A stretch of DNA of 5,667 nt from Pseudomonas sp. Lineage in GTDB: Bacteria > Pseudomonadota > Gammaproteobacteria > Pseudomonadales > Pseudomonadaceae. Under the pieces are notes generated by a model. That model did not search any database, was not told the DNA's origin, and was given only the letters and a program-made list of their open reading frames with translations. A program made the position numbers and the translations under genes. The stretch is from NCBI GenBank assembly GCA_026398835.1, contig JAPLSD010000045.1:1-5667 (forward strand). The letters are read 5' to 3'. How positions within the stretch are numbered: the first letter of the stretch is position 1; every line of letters starts with the position of its first letter. This document shows, one piece after another, positions 1-5,667 of this stretch.

Positions 1-1870
1 GCGCTTCATCGAGGAGGGCGACAGCCCCATGATGGCGGCACTCAAGGGCGCCAAGCAGATCGGCTTCACCCTGATCTCGCTGACCCTGTCGCTGATCGCG
101 GTACTGATTCCACTGCTGTTCATGGCCGACGTGGTCGGGCGCTTGTTCCGCGAGTTCGCCATCACCCTGGCGGTGGCGATCCTGATTTCTTTGGTCGTTT
201 CTCTGACCCTGACGCCGATGATGTGCGCGCGCTTGCTCAAGCGTGAACCCAGGATCGAGGCGCAGGGCGCTTTCTACCGGGCCAGCGGCGCCTGGATTGA
301 CTGGTTGATCGCCGCCTACGGGCGCAAGTTGCAGTGGGTGCTCAAGCATCAGCCACTGACGCTGCTGGTGGCCATCGCCACCCTGGGTTTGACGGTGTTC
401 CTCTATATGGTGGTGCCCAAGGGGTTCTTCCCGGTGCAGGACACCGGGGTGATTCAGGGTATTTCTGAAGCGCCGCAGTCGATCTCGTTCGCGGCCATGA
501 GCCAGCGCCAGCAGGAACTGGCCAAAATCATCCTGCAAGACCCGGCGGTGCAGAGCCTGTCGTCCTACATTGGCGTCGACGGCGATAACGCCACGCTGAA
601 CAGCGGCCGGCTGCTGATCAACCTCAAGCCCCATAACCAGCGTAACGAGAGCGCAACCCAGGTGATTACGCGCTTGCAGCCTGAGCTGAACAAGCTTGTC
701 GGTATCAGGCTGTTCATGCAGCCGGTGCAGGATCTGACCATCGAAGACCGGGTCAGCCGCACGCAGTACCAGTTCAGCATGTCCTCGCCGGATGCCGACA
801 TGCTCAGCCTCTGGAGCAGCCGGCTGGTCGAGGCCTTGGCCAAGCATCCGGAATTGACCGATGTTGCCAGCGATTTGCAGGACAAGGGTTTGCAGGTCTA
901 TCTGGTGATCGACCGCGATGCGGCGTCGCGGATCGGCGTGTCGGTGTCGAACATCACGGATGCGCTGTATGACGCCTTCGGCCAGCGGCAGATTTCCACC
1001 ATCTACACCCAGGCCAGCCAGTACCGCGTGGTGCTGCAGGCGCAGTCCGGCGAGAAGATCGGTCCGCAGGCACTGGAGCAGATCCACGTCAAAACCACCA
1101 ATGGCGGCCAGGTGCGGTTGTCCAGTCTGGCGCATATCGAAGAGCGTCAGGCACAACTGGCGATCACCCATATCGGTCAGTTCCCGGCGGTGATGATGTC
1201 GTTCAACCTGGCGCCCGGCGTGGCGTTGGGGCAGGCGGTCGAGCTGATCAATACAGTGCAGAAGGAGATCGGCATGCCGATTGGCGTGCAGACTCAGTTC
1301 CAGGGCGCCGCTCAGGCCTTTGAAGCGTCGCTGTCGAGCACCTTGCTGTTGATTCTGGCGGCGGTGGTGACCATGTACATCGTGCTCGGCGTGCTTTACG
1401 AGAGCTACATCCACCCAATCACCATTCTTTCGACCTTGCCGTCAGCGGCGGTCGGCGCCTTGCTGGCATTGATCCTCAGCGGCAATGACCTGGGGATGAT
1501 CGCGATCATCGGCATCATTTTGCTGATCGGTATCGTCAAGAAGAACGCGATCATGATGATCGACTTCGCCCTCGATGCCGAACGCAATCAGGGCATGGCG
1601 CCGGAGGCGGCGATCTATCAAGCGGCATTGCTGCGGTTCCGGCCGATTCTGATGACGACGCTTGCGGCGCTGTTTGGTGCGGTGCCATTGATGCTTGCCA
1701 CCGGTTCTGGCGCTGAACTACGTCAACCGCTGGGGCTGGTGATGGTCGGCGGGCTGCTGGTCAGCCAGGTGCTGACGCTGTTCACCACACCGGTGATCTA
1801 CCTGTACTTCGACCGTCTCGCTCGACGCTGGCGGCCAGCGCCGGACCGTCTGGAGCCGGTTGAGCCATGA
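1..1870 (+). CDS. muxB: RND efflux transporter subunit MuxB (MdtB-like), C-terminal part, 5' end outside window
   Basis: Inner-membrane proton/drug antiporter subunit of the HAE-1 RND family. The reading frame is open from the window edge (first whole codon at base 2) to TGA at 1868-1870, giving 622 residues, about 60% of a usual 1030-1045. The missing part would hold TM1 to TM4 with the Asp-Asp proton pair. Visible in order: TM5 (IGFTLISL, from base 59), TM6 ending in [14 protein letters not shown]7 followed by FFPVQDTG (425-448), the second periplasmic porter/docking loop with RQISTIY (near 985-1005), TM8 followed by YESYIHP (1397-1417), TM10 with VKKNAIMM (Lys at 1541-1543, matching AcrB K940), and TM11 with RFRPILMT (Arg 1634-1636 and Thr 1655-1657, matching AcrB R971 and T978). 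No frameshift or lost key residue is seen. The RND family is certain. The choice of MuxB over MuxC rests on being first of the tandem pair, with a second RND gene and an outer-membrane factor downstream. In Pseudomonas aeruginosa the system is known to need both transporters and has been linked to aztreonam, macrolides, novobiocin and tetracycline. Confidence 0.88.
   Translation, partial: RFIEEGDSPMMAALKGAKQIGFTLISLTLSLIAVLIPLLFMADVVGRLFREFAITLAVAILISLVVSLTLTPMMCARLLKREPRIEAQGAFYRASGAWIDWLIAAYGRKLQWVLKHQPLTLLVAIATLGLTVFLYMVVPKGFFPVQDTGVIQGISEAPQSISFAAMSQRQQELAKIILQDPAVQSLSSYIGVDGDNATLNSGRLLINLKPHNQRNESATQVITRLQPELNKLVGIRLFMQPVQDLTIEDRVSRTQYQFSMSSPDADMLSLWSSRLVEALAKHPELTDVASDLQDKGLQVYLVIDRDAASRIGVSVSNITDALYDAFGQRQISTIYTQASQYRVVLQAQSGEKIGPQALEQIHVKTTNGGQVRLSSLAHIEERQAQLAITHIGQFPAVMMSFNLAPGVALGQAVELINTVQKEIGMPIGVQTQFQGAAQAFEASLSSTLLLILAAVVTMYIVLGVLYESYIHPITILSTLPSAAVGALLALILSGNDLGMIAIIGIILLIGIVKKNAIMMIDFALDAERNQGMAPEAAIYQAALLRFRPILMTTLAALFGAVPLMLATGSGAELRQPLGLVMVGGLLVSQVLTLFTTPVIYLYFDRLARRWRPAPDRLEPVEP
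1852..1870 (+). promoter_or_regulatory. muxB/muxC translational coupling junction with GGAG Shine-Dalgarno candidate
   Basis: The muxB stop TGA (1868-1870) lies inside the muxC start ATG (1867-1869) as ATGA. A GGAG at 1852-1855 stands 11 bases upstream of the ATG, a little far for a strong ribosome binding site. Start of muxC translation therefore probably depends partly on ribosomes finishing muxB. This would help keep the two subunits in proportion. The overlap is seen directly; the coupling is inferred. Confidence 0.6.
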
Positions 1871-4800
1871 ACCTGTCCGGACCCTTCATTCGCCGGCCGG
1901 TAGCGACCATGCTGCTGAGCCTGGCGATCCTGTTGCTGGGTGGCGTGAGCTTCGGCCTGCTGCCGGTGGCACCACTGCCGCAGATGGATTTTCCGGTGAT
2001 CGTGGTTCAGGCCAGCCTGCCGGGTGCCAGTCCGGAAGTCATGGCGTCGACCGTGGCTACACCGCTGGAGCGCTCCTTCGGCACCATCGCCGGGGTTAAC
2101 ACCATGAGCAGTCGATCCAGCCAGGGCTCGACCCGGGTGATCCTGCAATTCGACCTTGATCGCAACATCAACGGCGCGGCGCGGGAAGTGCAGGCAGCCA
2201 TCAACGCCTCGCGCAACCTGCTGCCCAGCGGTATGCGCAGCATGCCGACCTACAAGAAGGTCAATCCGTCCCAGGCACCGATCATGGTCCTGTCACTGAC
2301 CTCGGACGTGCTGCAAAAGGGCCAGCTCTACGACCTGGCCTCGACCATTCTTTCGCAAAGCCTGTCTCAGGTGCCGGGCGTCGGTGAAGTGCAGATCGGC
2401 GGCAGTTCGCTGCCAGCGGTGCGCATCGAACTGGAGCCGCAGTTGCTCAGCCAATACGGCGTGGCGCTGGACGATGTGCGCAATACCATCGCCAACGCCA
2501 ACGTACGCCGGCCCAAAGGCTCGGTCGAAGACGACCAGCGCATGTGGCAGGTGCAGGCCAACGACCAATTGGAGAAAGCCAAGGATTACGAGCCGCTGAT
2601 CATTCACTACCAGAACGGCTCGGCGTTGCGCCTGAGTGATGTGGCAAAGGTCAGCGACGGCGTCGAAGACCGCTACAACAGCGGCTTCTTCAATGATGAC
2701 GCGGCAGTGCTGCTGGTGATCAACCGCCAGGCCGGGGCCAACATCATCGAGACGGTCAACGAGATCAAGGCTCAGCTGCCAGCGTTGCAGGCGGTGTTGC
2801 CGGCCAGCGTCAAGCTGAACCTGGCCATGGACCGCTCGCCGGTGATCAAGGCCACCTTGCACGAAGCGGAAATGACCCTGCTGATCGCCGTAACACTGGT
2901 CATTCTGGTGGTGTTTCTGTTCCTCGGAAACTTCCGCGCGTCGTTGATCCCGACCCTGGCCGTGCCGGTGTCGCTGGTCGGTACGTTTGCCGTCATGTAC
3001 CTCTGCGGATTTTCCCTGAACAACCTGTCGCTGATGGCGCTGATCCTCGCCACCGGGCTGGTGGTGGATGACGCGATCGTGGTGCTGGAGAACATTTCCC
3101 GGCATATCGACCAAGGTGTGCCGCCGATGAAAGCCGCGTATATGGGGGCCCAAGAGGTAGGTTTCACGCTGCTGTCGATGAACGTTTCGCTGGTGGCGGT
3201 GTTCCTGTCGATCCTGTTTATGGGCGGCATCATCGAGAGCCTGTTCCGCGAATTTTCCATCACTCTGGCTGCGTCCATCGTGGTCTCGCTGGTGGTCTCG
3301 CTGACCCTGACGCCGATGCTCTGTGCGCGCTGGCTGAAGCCCCACATTCCGGGCCAGGAAAACCGGCTGCAACGCTGGAGTCAGCGGGCCAATGAGTGGA
3401 TGGTCAGCGGGTATGCCCGCAGCCTGGACTGGGTGTTGCGCCATCGACGGCTGACCTTGCTCAGCCTGCTGGTCACCATCGGGGTCAACGTCGCGCTGTA
3501 TGTGGTGGTGCCGAAAACCTTCCTGCCGCAGCAGGACACCGGTCAGCTGATCGGTTTCGTGCGCGGCGATGACGGCCTGTCGTTCAATGTGATGCAACCG
3601 AAGATGGAAACCTTCCGGCGTGCGGTATTGGCTGACCCGTCGGTAGAAAGCGTCGCTGGTTTTATTGGCGGCAACAACGGTACCAACAACGCCTTCATGC
3701 TGGTGCGTCTGAAGCCGATCAAGGAGCGGCAGATTTCCGCGCAGAAAGTCATCGAGCGCCTGCGCAAATCGGTGCCCAAGGTGCCCGGTGCGCAATTGAT
3801 GCTGATGGCCGATCAGGACCTGCAATTTGGCGGCGGTCGCGAACAGACCACCTCGCAATACTCCTACATCCTGCAAAGCGGCGATCTGGGGGCATTGCGC
3901 GAGTGGTACCCGAAAGTCGTCACGGCGCTCAAGGCCTTGCCCGAACTGACCGCCATCGATGCCCGCGAAGGGCGCGGTGCCCAGCAGGTGACGCTGGTGG
4001 TTGACCGCGACCAGGCCAAGCGCCTGGGCGTTGATATGGAGATGGTCACTGCGGTGCTGAACAACGCCTACAGCCAACGGCAGATTTCCACCATCTATGA
4101 CAGCCTCAATCAGTATCAGGTGGTGATGGAGGTCAATCCGAAATATGCCCAGGACCCGATTACCCTCAATCAGGTGCAGGTGATTACCGCCGCAGGTGTG
4201 CGCATTCCGTTGTCGGGCATCGCCCATTACGAAAGCAGCCTGGAAAACGACCGGGTCAGCCATGAAGGGCAGTTCGCTTCTGAAAGCGTTTCCTTCGACA
4301 TGGCCGATGGCGTCACCGTTGAGCAGGGCACCGCGGCCATCGAACGGGCCATCGCCAAAGTCGGGTTGCCGGAAGAGGTAATCTCCAAAATGGCCGGTAC
4401 CGCAAACGCCTTCGCCGCGACGCAGAAGAGCCAGCCGTGGATGATTCTCGGCGCGCTGGTGGCGGTGTACCTGGTGTTAGGGGTGCTCTATGAAAGCTAC
4501 ATTCACCCGCTGACCATTCTTTCAACGCTGCCGTCGGCCGGGGTCGGCGCGTTGCTGTCGATTTACGCGTTCGGCGGTGAGTTCAGCCTGATTTCGTTGC
4601 TCGGGCTGTTCCTGCTGATCGGTGTGGTGAAGAAAAATGCCATCTTGATGATCGACCTGGCGCTGCAGTTTGAACGTCAGCGGGGGATGGCGCCGCTGGA
4701 GTCGATCCGTAGCGCTTGCCTGTTGCGTTTGCGACCGATTCTGATGACCACCCTGGCGGCGATTCTCGGGGCCATGCCGTTGCTGTTGAGCACCGCCGAA

Positions 4801-4974
4801 GGTGCGGAAATGCGTCAGCCGCTGGGGCTGACGATTATCGGCGGGCTGATCTTCAGTCAAGTCCTGACCCTTTACACCACCCCGGTGGTTTACCTCTATC
4901 TCGACCGTCTGCGCCACCGCTTCAATCACTGGCGTGGGATACGTACCGATGCTGCTCTGGAAACTCCGCTATGA
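1867..4974 (+). CDS. muxC: RND efflux transporter subunit MuxC (MdtC-like), complete
   Basis: Second inner-membrane RND subunit, 1035 residues, full length for the family. The N-terminus [17 protein letters not shown] is typical of HAE-1 RND proteins and supports the ATG at 1867. TM1 is at about 12-34, the first periplasmic loop at about 35-335, TM2 at 336-355, and the [12 protein letters not shown] element follows it. TM4 carries the proton-binding pair D401-D402 (bases 3067-3072). TM5 and TM6 end in [12 protein letters not shown], and TM7 at 529-548 is followed by FLPQQDTG at 552-559. The second periplasmic loop runs to about 855, TM8 is at 859-877 with YESYIHP at 874-880, and TM9 to TM12 run to about 1010. 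K923, R954 and T961 match AcrB K940, R971 and T978, so the proton relay looks complete. By analogy with E. coli MdtBC it should form a heterotrimer with the upstream subunit. The gene overlaps both neighbours by 4 bases, which suggests translational coupling within one transcript. Substrate range cannot be read from the sequence. Confidence 0.93.
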   Translation: MNLSGPFIRRPVATMLLSLAILLLGGVSFGLLPVAPLPQMDFPVIVVQASLPGASPEVMASTVATPLERSFGTIAGVNTMSSRSSQGSTRVILQFDLDRNINGAAREVQAAINASRNLLPSGMRSMPTYKKVNPSQAPIMVLSLTSDVLQKGQLYDLASTILSQSLSQVPGVGEVQIGGSSLPAVRIELEPQLLSQYGVALDDVRNTIANANVRRPKGSVEDDQRMWQVQANDQLEKAKDYEPLIIHYQNGSALRLSDVAKVSDGVEDRYNSGFFNDDAAVLLVINRQAGANIIETVNEIKAQLPALQAVLPASVKLNLAMDRSPVIKATLHEAEMTLLIAVTLVILVVFLFLGNFRASLIPTLAVPVSLVGTFAVMYLCGFSLNNLSLMALILATGLVVDDAIVVLENISRHIDQGVPPMKAAYMGAQEVGFTLLSMNVSLVAVFLSILFMGGIIESLFREFSITLAASIVVSLVVSLTLTPMLCARWLKPHIPGQENRLQRWSQRANEWMVSGYARSLDWVLRHRRLTLLSLLVTIGVNVALYVVVPKTFLPQQDTGQLIGFVRGDDGLSFNVMQPKMETFRRAVLADPSVESVAGFIGGNNGTNNAFMLVRLKPIKERQISAQKVIERLRKSVPKVPGAQLMLMADQDLQFGGGREQTTSQYSYILQSGDLGALREWYPKVVTALKALPELTAIDAREGRGAQQVTLVVDRDQAKRLGVDMEMVTAVLNNAYSQRQISTIYDSLNQYQVVMEVNPKYAQDPITLNQVQVITAAGVRIPLSGIAHYESSLENDRVSHEGQFASESVSFDMADGVTVEQGTAAIERAIAKVGLPEEVISKMAGTANAFAATQKSQPWMILGALVAVYLVLGVLYESYIHPLTILSTLPSAGVGALLSIYAFGGEFSLISLLGLFLLIGVVKKNAILMIDLALQFERQRGMAPLESIRSACLLRLRPILMTTLAAILGAMPLLLSTAEGAEMRQPLGLTIIGGLIFSQVLTLYTTPVVYLYLDRLRHRFNHWRGIRTDAALETPL
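4959..4974 (+). promoter_or_regulatory. muxC/opmB translational coupling junction with weak Shine-Dalgarno candidate
   Basis: The muxC stop TGA (4972-4974) overlaps the opmB start ATG (4971-4973) as ATGA, the same arrangement as the junction upstream. A GGAAA at 4959-4963 sits 7 bases before the ATG, good spacing but a weak match to the 16S rRNA tail. Together with the overlap it supports 4971 over the later in-frame ATG at 5037, where GGAG abuts the ATG with no spacer. Confidence 0.55.
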
Positions 4975-5667
4975 CTGACCATTCGCTTCCCAAAGCCCCC
5001 GTGCTGTCCGCTCAACGTTTGGGCCTGGGCCTGGAGATGGCCCGCGGCTCGCGTCTGCTCAGCCTGGCCCTGAGCGGGCTGATGCTCAGCGCCTGCGCTA
5101 TCGGTCCGGATTACCAGCGTCCGGAGTTGAGTGCCCCAGCTCAATATAAAGAAGCTCAAGGCTGGCGTCAGGCCAGCCCCAGCGACTCCCTGGCACGTGG
5201 TGCCTGGTGGGAGCTGTACGGTGATCAGCAACTCAATGGTTTGATCGAGAAACTCAACAGCGCCAACCAGACCGTCGCCCAATCCGAAGCTCAGTACCGT
5301 CAGGCCCAGGCTTTGGTCCGCAGCGCTCGAGGTTCGTTCTTTCCCAGTGTGAACCTGAGCGCCGGAAAAACCCGCTCCAGCCAGGGCACCGGCAGCAGCA
5401 GTTCTAGCTTGACCAGTTCCAGCAGTGGCATTCGCGACACCTACAACACCCAGTTGGGTGTGAGCTGGGAAGCGGATGTCTGGGGCAAATTGCGTCGCGG
5501 CCTGGAAGCCAATGAGGCCAGCGCCGAGGCCAGCTTCGCGGACTTGGCGGCGATGCGCCTGAGCCAACAGTCGCAACTGGTGCAGAGCTACCTGCAACTG
5601 CGGGTAATGGATCAGCAGAAGCGACTGTTGGAAGCGACGGTCGAGACCTATCAGCGCTCGCTGACAA
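4971..5667 (+). CDS. opmB: Outer-membrane efflux lipoprotein OpmB (OprM/NodT family), N-terminal part, 3' end outside window
   Basis: Outer-membrane channel component of the tripartite pump (OEP/TolC-like family). The frame is open from ATG at 4971 to the window edge, 232 whole codons, roughly half of the usual 470-500 residues. A hydrophobic signal segment (about 29-41) ends in the lipobox LSAC with Cys42, then AIGPDYQRPE, the hallmark start of mature RND outer-membrane factors. WWELYGDQQLNGLIE (79-93) opens the first long periplasmic helix, which runs to about 120. FFPSVNLSAG (123-132) looks like the first beta strand. A Ser-rich loop follows, and YNTQLGVSWEADVWGKLRR (158-176) fits the second strand plus the equatorial turn motif WELD-WGKLR. 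The remaining residues begin the next helical pair. It overlaps muxC by 4 bases, so it is probably co-translated and dedicated to this pump. The gene symbol rests on position after two RND genes; OprM-type paralogues elsewhere in the genome would look similar at this level. Confidence 0.88.
   Translation, partial: MTDHSLPKAPVLSAQRLGLGLEMARGSRLLSLALSGLMLSACAIGPDYQRPELSAPAQYKEAQGWRQASPSDSLARGAWWELYGDQQLNGLIEKLNSANQTVAQSEAQYRQAQALVRSARGSFFPSVNLSAGKTRSSQGTGSSSSSLTSSSSGIRDTYNTQLGVSWEADVWGKLRRGLEANEASAEASFADLAAMRLSQQSQLVQSYLQLRVMDQQKRLLEATVETYQRSLT
5085..5096 (+). other. Lipobox of OpmB (signal peptidase II site, lipidated Cys42)
   Basis: Codons 39-42 read Leu-Ser-Ala-Cys directly after a hydrophobic run (LLSLALSGLM), the standard lipoprotein cleavage pattern. 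Cleavage would leave Cys42 as the lipidated first residue of the mature protein, followed by Ala-Ile-Gly-Pro-Asp-Tyr. Residue +2 is Ala rather than Asp, in keeping with export to the outer membrane. Confidence 0.85.

Noticed and set aside
918..1193. Plus-strand open frame of 91 codons inside muxB in another frame
   Set aside because: Arg/Ser/Cys-rich translation typical of an out-of-frame reading of GC-rich coding sequence, fully inside conserved muxB sequence, with no clear ribosome site.
2293..4263. Long open frame of 656 codons on the minus strand inside muxC
   Set aside because: It lies wholly antisense to a clearly conserved RND gene. Its translation is rich in His, Gln and Arg with no recognisable domain, as expected from the complement of high-GC coding sequence. 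I treat it as a shadow.
1421..4524. A 12-base word (accattctttc plus g or a) at 1421, 2344 and 4513
   Set aside because: All three copies are in frame and encode Thr-Ile-Leu-Ser. Two are in the equivalent TM8-TM9 position of the paralogues and the third is in an unrelated part of muxC. This is explained by shared protein sequence and chance, with no repeat structure around it.
4926..5597. Minus-strand open frame of 223 codons over opmB
   Set aside because: It is antisense to the well-supported OpmB frame, and its Ala/Gly/Gln-rich translation has no recognisable motif. The plus-strand frame has a lipobox, the GPDYQRP motif and the channel-family helices.
1..5667. Search for a hidden novel system, mobile element, CRISPR array, RNA gene or terminator
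   Set aside because: The three overlapping genes occupy every base. I saw no inverted terminal repeats, spaced direct repeats, tRNA-like folds or hairpin with a T-run, and no stretch of odd composition suggesting insertion.

Overview
The window is fully coding and reads left to right as part of a single efflux operon. It holds three consecutive plus-strand genes: the C-terminal 60% of one RND (resistance-nodulation-division) inner-membrane transporter, a complete second RND transporter of 1035 residues, and the first 232 codons of an outer-membrane efflux lipoprotein of the OprM/NodT type. Both gene junctions are ATGA overlaps, in which the stop of one gene shares bases with the start of the next. 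No intergenic DNA, RNA gene, terminator, mobile element or CRISPR array is visible.

Two tandem, non-identical RND subunits followed directly by an outer-membrane factor is the layout of the Pseudomonas muxABC-opmB operon, in which muxA, the periplasmic adaptor, lies upstream and so outside this window. The enterobacterial relative mdtABC has the same transporter pair, but an MFS gene (mdtD) and the baeSR two-component system follow it. The high-GC codon use with strong G/C third-position preference, the long antisense shadow ORFs and the gene order together suggest a Pseudomonas, perhaps of the fluorescens group. The species assignment is inference.

Layout: 1-1870 muxB (5' end cut off, TM5 to TM12 present); 1867-4974 muxC (complete); 4971-5667 opmB (3' end cut off). 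In the expected machine, MuxB and MuxC form a heteromeric proton-driven trimer in the inner membrane, MuxA bridges the periplasm and OpmB forms the exit duct through the outer membrane. The proton-relay residues that can be seen are intact in both transporters. The window looks like an ordinary core or near-core drug-efflux operon. I found no sign of an undescribed system, and the observations listed are modest ones.
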